From Rhodospirillaceae bacterium (GTDB lineage Bacteria > Pseudomonadota > Alphaproteobacteria > Rhodospirillales > JABHCV01), in assembly GCA_014382375.1 (NCBI GenBank), contig JACNJU010000068.1, forward strand, positions 1-58,280: a stretch of 58,280 nt of DNA, given 5' to 3'. Under the pieces are notes generated by a model. The model was not told the DNA's origin. It made no database searches and was given only the letters and a program-made list of their open reading frames with translations. The translations under genes and the position numbers were made by a program. How positions within the stretch are numbered: the stretch's first letter is position 1; each line of letters begins with the position of its first letter. Positions 8,760 to 19,068 of the stretch are shown here, piece by piece.

Positions 8760-10157
8760 ATGACGGTTATTACACGCTTTGCGCCTTCCCCGACAGGTTT
8801 CCTCCACATTGGCGGTGCCCGCACTGCCTTGTTCAACTGGCTCTTCGCCCGCCATCACGGTGGCAAATTCCTGCTTCGGGTCGAAGACACTGATCGTAAC
8901 CGCTCAACTGAGGAAGCCGTCCAAGCCATCTACGCCGGCATTAAGTGGATGGAACTGGATTGGGACGGCGAGGCGATCTCGCAATATTCCCGCATTGATG
9001 AACATCGCAAGGCAATTGATCAGTTGCTCGAAAGTGGCAAGGCATACAAATGCTATTGCTCGCCTGATGAACTTACTGAAATGCGCGAACTGGCCCGCAG
9101 CGAGGGGCGCCCCATGCGTTATGATGGGCGCTGGCGTGACAAATCGCCCGAAGATGCGCCTGAAGGTGTTGATCCGGTTATTCGCCTAAAAGCCCCCAGG
9201 GAAGGTGAAAGCATCATCAATGATCTGGTTCAGGGTCAGGTCAAGGTCGCCAACGACCAGCTTGATGACATGGTCCTGTTGCGCGCCGATGGCACCCCGA
9301 CCTACATGCTGGCCGTCGTTGTCGATGATCACGATATGGGTGTTACCCACGTCATCCGCGGTGATGACCACTTGACCAACGCCTTTCGCCAGTACCAGCT
9401 TTATCTTGCGCTGGGCTGGGATGTTCCGGAATTTGCCCACATTCCGCTTATTCACGGGGCCGACGGCGCCAAACTGTCAAAACGTCATGGCGCGCTTGGT
9501 GTCGAGACCTATCGCGACGATGGTTTCCTGCCCGAAGCCATGCGCAATTACCTGCTACGTCTTGGTTGGGCTCACGGCGATGAAGAGTTCATCCCCACCG
9601 ACAAAGCCATTGAATGGTTCGACCTAAAAGGGGTCGGCAAATCACCATCGCGCTTTGATGTCGCTAAACTGACCAGCCTCAACGCCCAATACATGCGCGA
9701 AGCTGCGCCATCCCGGTTGGTTAACCTGATTGCACCCGCCTTAGCTGAGCGCCTTGGCCGGGACGTGTCGGAGAGTGAAAAAGAACTGCTGACAAAAGCC
9801 ATGAACGGCCTGAAGGAACGCGCCAAAACTCTTGTCGAACTAAGCGAGAGCGCCTTTTTTTACATCGCCCCCAGACCCTTGCAAATGAACGATAAAGCCC
9901 AAAAACTGCTTGCCGATGATGGACTTGAAAAGATCGCTTCCCTGCGCACATCCCTTGCCGCCCTTGACGGTTGGAACCAACAGGCGATGGAAGACACGGT
10001 CAAGCAACTGGCCGAAGCGCAAGACATAAAACTTGGCAAACTGGCCCAACCCCTGCGCGCCGCATTGAGTGGCTCAAATGTCTCACCTGGGATTTTTGAA
10101 GTAATGGATGTTCTGGGGCGCGAAGAAACCCTCGGACGTCTTGATGACGTTCTTTAA
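8760..10157 (+). CDS. gltX: Glutamyl-tRNA synthetase
   Basis: A class I aminoacyl-tRNA synthetase of 465 residues that charges tRNA-Glu (and tRNA-Gln in organisms lacking GlnRS). The N-terminus reads [20 protein letters not shown], in which HIGG is this family's form of the HIGH signature; KLSKRHG is the KMSKS-type ATP-binding loop. The C-terminal anticodon-binding helical domain is complete. No convincing Shine-Dalgarno precedes the ATG. The 119-bp gap from comEC contains only a short GGAGG/CCTCC hairpin near 8694-8712. Confidence 0.97.
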   Translation: MTVITRFAPSPTGFLHIGGARTALFNWLFARHHGGKFLLRVEDTDRNRSTEEAVQAIYAGIKWMELDWDGEAISQYSRIDEHRKAIDQLLESGKAYKCYCSPDELTEMRELARSEGRPMRYDGRWRDKSPEDAPEGVDPVIRLKAPREGESIINDLVQGQVKVANDQLDDMVLLRADGTPTYMLAVVVDDHDMGVTHVIRGDDHLTNAFRQYQLYLALGWDVPEFAHIPLIHGADGAKLSKRHGALGVETYRDDGFLPEAMRNYLLRLGWAHGDEEFIPTDKAIEWFDLKGVGKSPSRFDVAKLTSLNAQYMREAAPSRLVNLIAPALAERLGRDVSESEKELLTKAMNGLKERAKTLVELSESAFFYIAPRPLQMNDKAQKLLADDGLEKIASLRTSLAALDGWNQQAMEDTVKQLAEAQDIKLGKLAQPLRAALSGSNVSPGIFEVMDVLGREETLGRLDDVL

Positions 10158-10173
10158 GTATCTAAAAATAGTG

Positions 10174-10179
10174 TATAAT
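10174..10179 (+). promoter_or_regulatory. Consensus -10 element upstream of gltA
   Basis: A perfect TATAAT lies 39 bp before the gltA start, just after the end of gltX. No good -35 is found 16-18 bp upstream (the bases there read TCTTTA), so this is either an extended or activator-dependent promoter, or a chance match. Confidence 0.4.
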
Positions 10180-10218
10180 CAAGTCGGCTGATAAAACCGC
10201 TAATTGGAGAATCATATA

Positions 10219-11538
10219 ATGTCTGACGCACCAACGCCCGTGGAAAAAAATGCCTTTACCCTTAAAGATAACCGCAATGGTGACACCTATGATCTGGACA
10301 TTCTTAAAGGCACGACCGGGCCTGATGTCATTGATGTGCGCAAACTGTACTCAGAAACCGGATGTTTCACCTACGATCCTGGTTTCACCTCGACGGGTAG
10401 TTGTGAATCTGCCATTACCTTCATCGACGGCGAAAAAGGTATTCTTCGATACCGCGGCTACCCCATTGATCAGCTAGCGGAAAAATCTGATTTTCTCGAA
10501 GTATGCTTCTTGCTGATTTATGGCGACCTGCCAACCGAGGAAAAAATAGAACGATTCAAAACACGGATCATGTACCACACCATGCTGCATGAGCAGATCA
10601 ACTACTTCTTCCGTGGTTTCCGTCGTGACTCCCATCCCATGGCAATTATGAACGGTGTCGTTGGTGCCCTGTCGTCGTTCTACCACGACAGCACCGACAT
10701 CCATGACCCCAAGCACCGGTTCATCGCCTCCACAAGAATGATCGCCAAGATGCCGACCATCGCAGCGTCGGCCTATCGGTATTCCATCGGCATGCCGTTT
10801 ACCTATCCAAGAAACGATCTCAGTTTTTCCGAAAATTTCCTTTACATGATGTTCTCAAACCCGTGCGAGGAATATATCGTAAACCCGATCCTGTCGCGCG
10901 CCATGGACCGTATTTTGATTCTACACGCCGATCACGAACAAAATGCCTCGACCTCGACTGTCAGGATTTCAGGATCATCAGGAGCCAATCCATTCGCCTG
11001 TATCGCGGCCGGAATTGCTTCCCTTTGGGGCCCGGCACACGGCGGCGCTAACGAAGCGGTGCTTAACATGCTTGATGAAATCGGCTCCAAGGACCGGGTC
11101 CCTGAATACATCAAGAAAGCCAAGGACAAGGACGATCCGTTCCGTCTGATGGGCTTCGGCCACCGGGTTTATAAGAACTTTGATCCCCGTGCCCAGATTA
11201 TGCGCCAGACAGCCCATGAAGTGCTTGGCGATCTTGGCATCAAGAATGATCCGTTGCTTGATCTGGCCATGGAACTTGAACGCATTGCCCTTGAAGATGA
11301 ATACTTCGTTGAAAAGAAACTGTATCCGAACGTTGATTTCTATTCAGGCATCATTTATCGCGCCATGGGCATACCGACGTCCATGTTCACCGTCCTGTTC
11401 GCGGTTGCAAGGACAGTCGGCTGGGTTGCCCAGTGGAATGAAATGATTGAGGACCCGACCCAGAAAATCGGTCGTCCGCGTCAGCTTTACACCGGTGAGG
11501 TCGAGCGTGATTTTGTGGATATGAAAGACCGCACTTAG
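10219..11538 (+). CDS. gltA: Citrate synthase
   Basis: A 439-residue type II (Gram-negative, hexameric style) citrate synthase condensing oxaloacetate and acetyl-CoA at the entry to the TCA cycle. The frame allows an ATG at 10204, but the start at 10219 ([11 protein letters not shown]) is preceded by GGAG at a suitable distance; the upstream ATG overlaps that ribosome site. Catalytic-region motifs [14 protein letters not shown] and NVDFYSGI are present, with the RYRGYPID N-terminal domain motif. It converges on gloA with only one base between the stop codons. Confidence 0.97.
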   Translation: MSDAPTPVEKNAFTLKDNRNGDTYDLDILKGTTGPDVIDVRKLYSETGCFTYDPGFTSTGSCESAITFIDGEKGILRYRGYPIDQLAEKSDFLEVCFLLIYGDLPTEEKIERFKTRIMYHTMLHEQINYFFRGFRRDSHPMAIMNGVVGALSSFYHDSTDIHDPKHRFIASTRMIAKMPTIAASAYRYSIGMPFTYPRNDLSFSENFLYMMFSNPCEEYIVNPILSRAMDRILILHADHEQNASTSTVRISGSSGANPFACIAAGIASLWGPAHGGANEAVLNMLDEIGSKDRVPEYIKKAKDKDDPFRLMGFGHRVYKNFDPRAQIMRQTAHEVLGDLGIKNDPLLDLAMELERIALEDEYFVEKKLYPNVDFYSGIIYRAMGIPTSMFTVLFAVARTVGWVAQWNEMIEDPTQKIGRPRQLYTGEVERDFVDMKDRT

Positions 11539-11539
11539 G

Positions 11540-11947
11540 TCAGGATTTTTCAACCAGTTCGATCTTATAGCCGTCTGGGTCTTCGATAAAGGCGATAACG
11601 CTGGTCCCGTGTTGCATGGGCCCCGGTTCGCGGCTGATCGTTACCCCTTCGTCGCGCATACCGTCACAGGCACCGTAAATGTCGGGAACAGCGATCGCCA
11701 GGTGGCCGAAGCCATCACCAATTTCATAGGGCTCGCTCTGACCCCAGTTATGGGTCAGTTCGACGACGGCGTGGGTTGTTTCATCGCCATAGCCGACAAA
11801 GGCAAGGGTAAACTCACCGCCGGGGAAATCAGTACGGCGCATTAATTTCATACCCAGATGGCGGCAGTAAAAGTCGATTGATTTATCGAGATCGAGAACC
11901 CTGATCATGGTGTGTAACAAGCGGAATTTTTCGGTATCGGGGGTCAT
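11540..11947 (-). CDS. gloA: Lactoylglutathione lyase (glyoxalase I)
   Basis: A 135-residue vicinal-oxygen-chelate protein of the same length as E. coli GloA. It isomerises the methylglyoxal-glutathione adduct to lactoylglutathione for detoxification. The paired beta-alpha-beta-beta-beta modules are visible: HTMIRVLDLDKSIDFY with the first metal His, and GHLAIAVPDI in the second half, plus the C-terminal DPDGYKIELVE carrying the last metal Glu. Its start overlaps the end of the lpxI-lpxB gene by 4 bp. Confidence 0.93.
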   Translation of the reverse strand: MTPDTEKFRLLHTMIRVLDLDKSIDFYCRHLGMKLMRRTDFPGGEFTLAFVGYGDETTHAVVELTHNWGQSEPYEIGDGFGHLAIAVPDIYGACDGMRDEGVTISREPGPMQHGTSVIAFIEDPDGYKIELVEKS

Positions 11948-13902
11948 GCTGCTGTTTCCTTTTCAAGTATCGACAATAATGTTTCGGCGGCCCGACCAGA
12001 TGGCGATGGGCCACCCCGTCCCAATTGTTTAAGGGCCTTGTTGGCGTCCTCGATCTGTTTGCTTGCGGCAGTTTCGTCAACAAGTAACCCGCTTAAGGCT
12101 TCCGCCAGTAAGTCGGGACGGCATTTTTCCTGCAATAATTCCGGCACGGCTTCGTACCCAAGAACGATATTGATCAAATTAGCGTAAGGAGTTTTGATCA
12201 TCTTCCTGACAAACCATGCTGTCAGGGAATGAACCTTGTAGCCAATAACCGCCGGGGTCCCCGCCATTGCAAGCTCAAGGGCGACGGTGCCCGAAGCCGC
12301 AAGGGCGATGTCGGCGGCGGCGAAAGCGTCGAATTTATCCCTGTCCCCTTCGACGATTTGCACATCAATCTGCCAACCCTCAACGATCTTGGCGATACTG
12401 TCTGACAGGGACGGCAATGTCGGAATGATGATTTTTATACCTTCATGACTGGCCGATAACATCTGGGCTGTTTGACAAAACACCGGCAACAGTTTTTCGA
12501 TCTCGCCGCGACGCGAACCCGGCAGCAGCACCATGACGGGTGTCTGGTTATCAATATTCAAACGCTTGCGAAAAGCCTCGCCGTCACCATTATCGGCGCC
12601 ACTTTCAACCACCGAATGGCCGACGAACGTTGTCGCCAGATCAAAGCGCTCGAAATAAGGCGGCTCAAATGGCAGCAGGACCAACAAATGATCAAGAAAA
12701 GTCGCCACTTTTTTCGCTCGCCCCGGCTTCCACGCCCAGACTGAAGGTGCAACGTAATGAACCAGCTTGATGTTGCTTGCCTTTAGTTTTTTGGCGACCC
12801 GAAAACAAAATCCCGGCGCGTCGATGGTCAGCAATATTTGCGGCTGCTTGCTCATAACATCCGCTACGGTTTGATTGATGCGTTTGATCAACTTTGGCAA
12901 ATGTGGAAGGATTTCGGCCAACCCCATGAGTGACAGTTCTTCCATGGGGAAAAGGCTTTGCAACCCCTGCTCAGTCATTTTAGGGCCGCCGATACCGACG
13001 AATTGGATGGCATCATTTTTGTCCTTTAACTGCACCATCAGGCGAGCCCCAAGGATATCGCCGGAGGCCTCGCCCGCAATTACATAAACCAGTGGGTTGT
13101 CGGCCTCTATACCAGTGATGAAAAGGCCTTCCCGATTAGCAGACTCGATAACACCCGCCATATCGACGACAAGCGCCTTTCCGGCCTCAACAGCAATCCC
13201 TTTTAATCCGGCCCGTGCGGCGGCCTCAACGGTGGTGACGCCAATTGTCGGCAAGTCGGCGCGCGTTTCCTGTCCGGGTTTACTCACTTTGACAAGCACC
13301 CCACCCTTCCCGGATCGTCCGATCATGGCATCTGTACCTGCCTCGTCTTCGATGGCAACAACTTTGCCTTCACAAGCGATGGCGCCTTGCCCCTTGTCCT
13401 CAACCCCAATGGACAAGGCGGCCTGTCTCGCGACATTTATGTCCGCAAGGTCGTCCCGAGAAGGTGAAACGGACCCGTATACGCCTTTGGGGGCGATGAT
13501 ATCAGGCAACAACTGATCAACACCAACAACGCCAAAGCCTTCACCTTCCAGCGCTTTGATCAGGGCCTTCAGAAGTCCGTCATCACCAAGGGTGGCCGCC
13601 CCACTGGTGGCAAAAAACTTTGTCGCCCACATATCCGGGCGCAGGTCTTTCAGGCTGGGCCTTTTGATTGCGCCAACCATGACTACTTCTTCAACGGCGG
13701 CGTCACGAAGAAGTTGAAGCGTTTTTCCAGCCGCTCCCAGACGAACCCAGGCATGAGGAACGTCATCGCTTGAAAAAATAGCGGGAGCCGTCTGCCCTTC
13801 AAAGGCGATGACAAAGAATTCTCGCCCTGTTTCCTTGCAGGACTGGATAAGACGTGCAGGCAGCTCACCGCCACCAGCAATGACGCCTAATTTAGGCTGC
13901 AT
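11944..13902 (-). CDS. lpxB: LpxI-LpxB fusion: UDP-2,3-diacylglucosamine pyrophosphatase + lipid-A-disaccharide synthase
   Basis: One uninterrupted frame of 652 residues encodes two consecutive lipid A enzymes. Residues 1-266 match LpxI (MQPKLGVIAGGGELP start; KPGQETRADLPTIG near the C-end), which hydrolyses UDP-2,3-diacyl-GlcN to lipid X. Residues ~269-652 are LpxB (YVIAGEASGD, LLPGSRRGEIEKLLP, ASGTVALELAMAGTPAV), which joins lipid X to the UDP substrate. The junction (LFITGIEADNPLVYVIAG) is at about 13098 and has no in-frame ATG, GTG or TTG, so LpxB cannot start separately by a normal codon. The ATG at 13902 overlaps lpxA by 11 bp; the frame is open to 13956 but the LpxI start fits best. 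In many alphaproteobacteria lpxI and lpxB are neighbouring separate genes. Confidence 0.93.
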   Translation of the reverse strand: MQPKLGVIAGGGELPARLIQSCKETGREFFVIAFEGQTAPAIFSSDDVPHAWVRLGAAGKTLQLLRDAAVEEVVMVGAIKRPSLKDLRPDMWATKFFATSGAATLGDDGLLKALIKALEGEGFGVVGVDQLLPDIIAPKGVYGSVSPSRDDLADINVARQAALSIGVEDKGQGAIACEGKVVAIEDEAGTDAMIGRSGKGGVLVKVSKPGQETRADLPTIGVTTVEAAARAGLKGIAVEAGKALVVDMAGVIESANREGLFITGIEADNPLVYVIAGEASGDILGARLMVQLKDKNDAIQFVGIGGPKMTEQGLQSLFPMEELSLMGLAEILPHLPKLIKRINQTVADVMSKQPQILLTIDAPGFCFRVAKKLKASNIKLVHYVAPSVWAWKPGRAKKVATFLDHLLVLLPFEPPYFERFDLATTFVGHSVVESGADNGDGEAFRKRLNIDNQTPVMVLLPGSRRGEIEKLLPVFCQTAQMLSASHEGIKIIIPTLPSLSDSIAKIVEGWQIDVQIVEGDRDKFDAFAAADIALAASGTVALELAMAGTPAVIGYKVHSLTAWFVRKMIKTPYANLINIVLGYEAVPELLQEKCRPDLLAEALSGLLVDETAASKQIEDANKALKQLGRGGPSPSGRAAETLLSILEKETAA

Positions 13903-14692
13903 CTTCCAAACTGGGTTGGCAAATTGAGCGCGAGGAATCTGCACGAATGAAATCAACGATTTCCATAACGGGCTCGATGCTGCTCATCATTTCGGCGACA
14001 TCTTCCAGCCGTTCCGCCATCGTGCCTTCCGGGGCGAATAACAGTCGGTATGCACTACGCAGTTCGTGAATGGTTTCCCGGTCAAAGTTTCGGCGCTTAA
14101 GTCCGACCACATTTAATCCCTGCAAGCGGGCACGGTTACCAATAACCGAACCATAGGGAATGATGTCATTTTCGATGCCTGACATACCGCCAACCATGGC
14201 ATGGCGGCCGATACGGACAAATTGGTGAACGGCCGACAAGCCGCCAATAATTGCCCACTCATCAATCATCACATGGCCACCCAGTGTGGCATTATTGACA
14301 AGGATAACATGATCCTTGATTTGACAATCGTGAGCGACATGCGCACCAACCATAAACAGACAATTATTGCCAACACTGGTCAACATGCCGCCACCTTCGG
14401 TGCCGGGGTTCATGGTCACATGTTCGCGAATAACATTGTTGCAACCAATCTCGAGTCTGGAAGGTTCACCGCCATATTTCAAATCCTGCGGCTGATGTCC
14501 GATGGAGGCAAAAGGGAAAATGCGGGTGTTGGAACCGACACTGGTGATTCCCTCTACGATGGCGTGGGAGATCAACTCAACACCATCGCCCAGCTTAACA
14601 TCAGAACCAACGATGCAATAAGGGCCAACGATAACATCTGTGCCGATTTCTGCGCCCTCTGCGACAATCGCTGTTTGATGAATTTCAGTCAT
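13892..14692 (-). CDS. lpxA: UDP-N-acetylglucosamine O-acyltransferase
   Basis: First enzyme of lipid A synthesis, adding the 3-hydroxyacyl chain to UDP-GlcNAc. The ATG at 14692 (MTEIHQTAIV) gives 266 residues, the family size; it lies one base after the fabZ stop. The N-terminal two-thirds shows hexapeptide-repeat left-handed beta-helix sequence, including VGAHVAHDCQIKDHVI with the catalytic-His region, and the C-terminal helical bundle begins near GLNVVGLKRR. An earlier in-frame codon at 14710 would overlap fabZ and add six residues. Confidence 0.96.
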   Translation of the reverse strand: MTEIHQTAIVAEGAEIGTDVIVGPYCIVGSDVKLGDGVELISHAIVEGITSVGSNTRIFPFASIGHQPQDLKYGGEPSRLEIGCNNVIREHVTMNPGTEGGGMLTSVGNNCLFMVGAHVAHDCQIKDHVILVNNATLGGHVMIDEWAIIGGLSAVHQFVRIGRHAMVGGMSGIENDIIPYGSVIGNRARLQGLNVVGLKRRNFDRETIHELRSAYRLLFAPEGTMAERLEDVAEMMSSIEPVMEIVDFIRADSSRSICQPSLEDAA

Positions 14693-14693
14693 T

Positions 14694-15149
14694 TTATTCG
14701 TTATCCACAATCATTGCGGCAAACGTCGCTTCCGCCATCAGGGTTTCGCCGACACGTGCTTCGCCTTTGAACTTCCATACATTGCCCCGGTTCCTCAATT
14801 TGGTAACCGTAATTGACAGACAATCACCCGGGGTCACCGGTTTACGAAAACGGGCCTGATCAACGGACATAAAATAAACCAGCTTGCCTTCTGACTCGAC
14901 GCCCATGGTTTGAATAACCAGAACGGCGGATGTTTGTGCCATGGCCTCAATAAGCAGGACTCCGGGCATGACAGGGTGGCCAGGAAAATGGCCCTGAAAA
15001 AAGGGTTCATTTATGGTCACGTTTTTGATGCCGATAGCACTGACATCTGTAATCACGTCTGTGACCTTATCAATCATCAAAAAGGGATATCGATGGGGTA
15101 TCATTTCCATGATACGCACGATGTCGATATTTTTTACTTCCTCAGACAC
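14694..15149 (-). CDS. fabZ: 3-hydroxyacyl-ACP dehydratase FabZ
   Basis: A 151-residue hot-dog-fold dehydratase of fatty acid elongation. The catalytic His is in [12 protein letters not shown] and the second signature [20 protein letters not shown]-type segment holds the acidic catalytic residue. Its location between lpxD and lpxA is standard: FabZ and LpxA/LpxD compete for 3-hydroxyacyl-ACP, so co-expression balances membrane and lipid A synthesis. Two bases separate it from lpxD and one base from lpxA. Confidence 0.97.
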   Translation of the reverse strand: MSEEVKNIDIVRIMEMIPHRYPFLMIDKVTDVITDVSAIGIKNVTINEPFFQGHFPGHPVMPGVLLIEAMAQTSAVLVIQTMGVESEGKLVYFMSVDQARFRKPVTPGDCLSITVTKLRNRGNVWKFKGEARVGETLMAEATFAAMIVDNE

Positions 15150-15151
15150 GT

Positions 15152-16174
15152 CTAGCTACCTTTCTTTTTGGACAATTTTTCTATCGCCGCTATGCCCCGC
15201 ATCCATTCCCGGAATGGCTGCGATGGCGATCCTCCGATTTTTTGCCCCGGCTCAATATTGCGCATGACACCACTTTGAGCTGCGATTTGAGCGCCAGCAC
15301 CTATTTCCAAATGGCCGGCGATCCCCACCTGACCACCCATTGCGGCGAAGTCACCAACACTGGTAGAGCCCGAAATACCAACCTGGGCAACAACAATACA
15401 ACCCCTGCCAAGACGAACGTTATGGCCGATCTGAACCAGATTATCAATTTTTGTTCCGGCGCCAATAAAGGTATCAGGCCCGGTACCGCGATCAATCGTC
15501 GAATTTGCACCAATTTCCACGTCGTCCTCAATAATCACCCGACCCAGCTGCGGAACTTTCAAATGCCCCTGCGGTCCCATGGCAAAACCGAAGCCATCCT
15601 GGCCGATACGGACCCCGGTATGGATGATAACGCGTGAGCCAATATGTGTGAAATCGAGCGTCACACTGGGGCCAATGCGGCAATCATTGCCAATGGTAAC
15701 ACCCGCGCCAATGACTGTATTGGCACCAATCCAGCAGCCTTCCCCAATACGGACGCCGGCCCCTATAACAACGCCCGGATCAATCCTGCAACCACCGCCA
15801 ATGTCGGCGGTTTCATTGATGCTGGATTTATCCGATACATTCACTTCGAGGGGAGCCAGTGGATAGAAAGCACGAGCAACTTTTGCGTAGCCCCGATAAG
15901 GATCATCCATCAGCACCAAATGCATTCCTGCGGGTGCTTTTGACGCCAGCGCCGAAATAACGATGCAAGCCCCGGCGGCGCTTGTGCAATAACTTTCAAT
16001 ATAGCGTTTGTTATCAAGAAAGCTGATGTCGGTGCCTGACGCCTCAGCAAGCGGTGCAACGTTACTGAACAAGGCGTCACCATCGGCCCCTTCAGACAGT
16101 TCGCCACCGGCAATCCTTGCCAGTTCCTTTAAGGAATATGGCCCGCTGACATTAAAAAAAACTGGATCGGCCAT
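15152..16174 (-). CDS. lpxD: UDP-3-O-(3-hydroxyacyl)glucosamine N-acyltransferase
   Basis: Third-step acyltransferase of lipid A synthesis, 340 residues. The N-terminal uridine-binding domain is followed by a long hexapeptide-repeat beta-helix (for example [20 protein letters not shown]) and a short C-terminal helical segment. His-rich catalytic stretch [20 protein letters not shown] is present. It starts 17 bp after ompH ends and continues into fabZ. Confidence 0.96.
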   Translation of the reverse strand: MADPVFFNVSGPYSLKELARIAGGELSEGADGDALFSNVAPLAEASGTDISFLDNKRYIESYCTSAAGACIVISALASKAPAGMHLVLMDDPYRGYAKVARAFYPLAPLEVNVSDKSSINETADIGGGCRIDPGVVIGAGVRIGEGCWIGANTVIGAGVTIGNDCRIGPSVTLDFTHIGSRVIIHTGVRIGQDGFGFAMGPQGHLKVPQLGRVIIEDDVEIGANSTIDRGTGPDTFIGAGTKIDNLVQIGHNVRLGRGCIVVAQVGISGSTSVGDFAAMGGQVGIAGHLEIGAGAQIAAQSGVMRNIEPGQKIGGSPSQPFREWMRGIAAIEKLSKKKGS

Positions 16175-16191
16175 AACCGGGTTTTGCCCTT

Positions 16192-16749
16192 TTATTTAGC
16201 CGGGTCGGAAACCGCAATGGTCGGCATTTTTGCATCAAGGCGCTCGAGCACCTGTTTGGTGATCTGCAATTCCGTGCCAGCCAGGATGGTTTGATCCTTG
16301 CGCAGGATCAGGGTGATTTTCTGCTCTTCAGACAATTCGGTGACAATAACGTTCAGCACATCCTGGATTTGTCCCATCGCCTGAGCCTGGGATTTGTCGA
16401 GGTTCTGCTTGCGCTGCTGAACCAGACGTTGGACAGCAACAACCTTTGCCTCAAACTCCTGACGCTTTTCAGCAAATGCTTCGGCTGACAGTAAAGTCCT
16501 TTGCCGGGCCAATTCCTGGTTTCCCTTTCTCAGGGTTTCTTCTTCTTTTTGAATTTCACTTTGGAAGGTGTCACGGTAAGCACCAATTTGCTGGCGAATG
16601 GATTTAAAAGCCGCCGCATCCCGCAGGATCATGTTGATATCGATAACAGCAATCTTGATTCCGGTAGTCGCATCCTGTGCAAAAGTTTCATTTACTGGAG
16701 TAAAAGATATCAACCCTATAAGGGCCAGAAGGGAAAAAATTTTCTTCAC
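16192..16749 (-). CDS. OmpH/Skp-family periplasmic chaperone
   Basis: A 185-residue secreted protein with a clear signal peptide (MKKIFSLLALIGLISF, cleaved around NETFAQ). After it, KIAVIDINMILRDAAAFK is the typical OmpH/Skp start, followed by a long charged helical region (EEETLRKGNQELARQRTLL) that would form the tentacle coiled coil. Skp holds unfolded outer-membrane proteins on their way to BamA, encoded just upstream. The start is GTG at 16749, supported by AGGAG seven bases before it. Confidence 0.92.
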   Translation of the reverse strand: MKKIFSLLALIGLISFTPVNETFAQDATTGIKIAVIDINMILRDAAAFKSIRQQIGAYRDTFQSEIQKEEETLRKGNQELARQRTLLSAEAFAEKRQEFEAKVVAVQRLVQQRKQNLDKSQAQAMGQIQDVLNVIVTELSEEQKITLILRKDQTILAGTELQITKQVLERLDAKMPTIAVSDPAK

Positions 16750-16758
16750 GAGAAACTC

Positions 16759-19041
16759 CTAAAATCTGGTGCCGAAATTAACGCGAACATTTTCGTCTTC
16801 ATCGAAATCTTCCTTTATCACCGGCACACCAAAATCAACGGCAATTGGGCCGAACGGAGATACCCATGTTACACCGGTGCCGACCGATAAGCGCAAACTT
16901 CCCGTATCGTAAACATCCGAACCGCTGGGGTTTAATTTTCCAACGCTGCCAATGTCTGAAAACAGCTTTCCAGAAAGCCCTAACTCTTCTGGTAATCCAA
17001 GCGGAAAGCCAAGTTCGACGCCTCCTCTGTACATCCATTCACCGCCAAGGGCATCCTTCGTCGACTTGTCCCTTGGGCCAACGCCAGAAGTCGCGAACCC
17101 TCTTAGATTATCACCACCAATGAAGAACCGGTCGAGCAAATTAACATCTTCACCAATGCCGACAATATGCCCGACACTGCCCCTAACCGAAAGAACCCAT
17201 TGGTCATATAACGAGTAATATTGTGCAGCATCAAAAGTGTTGCGCAAGTAGCGTTTTGTCCCACCAATACCGGCAAGGGCATTATTCATACGCAGGATAT
17301 AACCATCGGTCGGAAATGTTGAACTGTTGCGTTTGTCGTATGCGATACCATGGGTCAGTTCTGAAAGAAAATCCTTCCCGGCAGCATCCTGGACGTACTG
17401 TGAGGCATTGGATGGAACATCTTCAACTTCTATTTGTTTAAGGGAATGCTGCCAGCTTTGGCGCAAATTTTCTGATATGGAATAACCCGCCCGCAGGTTT
17501 CCACCTGTCTGTTTGGTGTTATAGGAACTGGCATCCTGATTATCCGTACTGGTGTGGAAAAGATCAAAACCAGCGGCAACGTCGCGATCAAGGAAATAAG
17601 GTTCGGTAAAGCTCAAATCGATACGGGACTGGCGCGCCGCAATCTGCGCGCTAACGCTTGCGTATTGCCCTTTGCCCATCAAATTGCGTTCCGTAACGCC
17701 AATGTCAAACAAGGCACCGCTGGTCGTTGAAAAGCCGAAGCCGACGGAAAGAGAGCCCGTTGATTTCTCTTCTACATTAACTTTGACCGCCGTCTTGTCT
17801 GGTTCGGAACCCGGAATTTGTTCCATTTCAACTTTTTCAAAGAAATCCAGGTTTTGCAGGCGTTGCTTGGAACGGCGGAGCTTGGAAGGATTGAATGCAT
17901 CACCCTCAACTAGGCGAAATTCACGACGAATGACCTCATCGGCGGTTCTGACATTTCCTTCAATATCGATACGGTCAACAAACACTCGTGGGCCTTCGTT
18001 GATTTCGAAGGTCACATCGACGGTACGCTCCTCCCTGTTTCTATTGATGCGGGGGCGAATAGCGACAAAGGCGAAACCCAGGGTGCCAATATCGTTTGTC
18101 ATCGTGTCGATTGTCTTTTCGACCAATTCGGCGTCGTACCAGTCGCCGCTTTCAACGCCGATGCTTGGTTGGACGTCTTCGCTCTTTAGATCAAGCAACC
18201 TGATATCCGTGTCCACTTTACCAAAGGTGTAGCGGTTACCTTCTTCAATCGTGAAGGTAATGAAAAAATCTTTTCGATCTGAGGTTAATTCTGCGACAGA
18301 AGATAAAACCCGGAAGTCTGCATATCCGTCGCTTAAGTAAAAGCGCCGCAGCAACTCACGATCAAGCCCCAGTCTGTCGGGGTCGTAGTTATCATCGGAG
18401 GAAAAGAACCTGTACCAGCGGGTCTCGCGTGTCCTGATCACTTCACGTAAGCGATCATCACTGAATTCCCGATTGCCGACAAAACGGATATTGCGAACTT
18501 CGGTCCACTTTCCTTCATTGATCTCAAACACCAAATCAACGCGGTTTTGCTCCAACTGAATGACCTTCGGTTCGACCGTCGCCGCAAACCGTCCCTTGCG
18601 GCGATAAAGAGTCAAAATCCGCTTCACATCATTTTGTACTTTCGAGCGGGTATAGATAACGCGGGGCCTGAGCGATAATTCGGCGGAAAGATCATCATCT
18701 TTAAGCTTGCTGTTACCTTCAAAGGCAATACGGTTGATAACCGGATTTTCAATAATGTTGACGATCAACGCCTCACCCTGACGACGCATTGTCACATCAG
18801 CGAAAAGCCCTGTGGCGAAAAGGCTTTTCAGGGACCTGTCTATGCGCCGGTTGTCAAAGGCATCGCCTTCCTTCAGAAGCATGTAGGACAAGACTGTGCC
18901 TGCCTCGATACGCTGGTTACCCTCAACGACGATTTCACGGACAACCCCACCCTGCTCCGACTGCGCTATGGAAAAAGAAGGCGCAAACCCGGAAACAAGC
19001 GTAAAGCAGACAAAAATTATGACGCGAAGCAGGCGTCTCAA
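16759..19041 (-). CDS. bamA: Outer-membrane protein assembly factor BamA
   Basis: A 760-residue BamA: signal peptide (residues ~1-26), five POTRA domains (about 30-430; each with the G-N-x-R/K pattern such as VEGNQRIEAG, FEGNSKLKDD, FVGNREFSDD, IEGNVRTADE), then the 16-strand barrel ending in the aromatic C-terminus NFGTRF. The conserved barrel motif FFIGGDNLRGF (the VRGF-type loop) is present. It inserts beta-barrel proteins into the outer membrane. The start is TTG at 19041, strongly supported by AGGGGG five bases upstream. Confidence 0.97.
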   Translation of the reverse strand: MRRLLRVIIFVCFTLVSGFAPSFSIAQSEQGGVVREIVVEGNQRIEAGTVLSYMLLKEGDAFDNRRIDRSLKSLFATGLFADVTMRRQGEALIVNIIENPVINRIAFEGNSKLKDDDLSAELSLRPRVIYTRSKVQNDVKRILTLYRRKGRFAATVEPKVIQLEQNRVDLVFEINEGKWTEVRNIRFVGNREFSDDRLREVIRTRETRWYRFFSSDDNYDPDRLGLDRELLRRFYLSDGYADFRVLSSVAELTSDRKDFFITFTIEEGNRYTFGKVDTDIRLLDLKSEDVQPSIGVESGDWYDAELVEKTIDTMTNDIGTLGFAFVAIRPRINRNREERTVDVTFEINEGPRVFVDRIDIEGNVRTADEVIRREFRLVEGDAFNPSKLRRSKQRLQNLDFFEKVEMEQIPGSEPDKTAVKVNVEEKSTGSLSVGFGFSTTSGALFDIGVTERNLMGKGQYASVSAQIAARQSRIDLSFTEPYFLDRDVAAGFDLFHTSTDNQDASSYNTKQTGGNLRAGYSISENLRQSWQHSLKQIEVEDVPSNASQYVQDAAGKDFLSELTHGIAYDKRNSSTFPTDGYILRMNNALAGIGGTKRYLRNTFDAAQYYSLYDQWVLSVRGSVGHIVGIGEDVNLLDRFFIGGDNLRGFATSGVGPRDKSTKDALGGEWMYRGGVELGFPLGLPEELGLSGKLFSDIGSVGKLNPSGSDVYDTGSLRLSVGTGVTWVSPFGPIAVDFGVPVIKEDFDEDENVRVNFGTRF

Positions 19042-19068
19042 ATAAACCCCCTAGGATTCAATTAGTTA

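Noticed and set aside
13892-13956. 18-residue extension of the LpxI-LpxB protein
   Set aside because: It lies over the lpxA end and does not resemble LpxI; MQPKLGVIAGGG at 13902 is the normal start.
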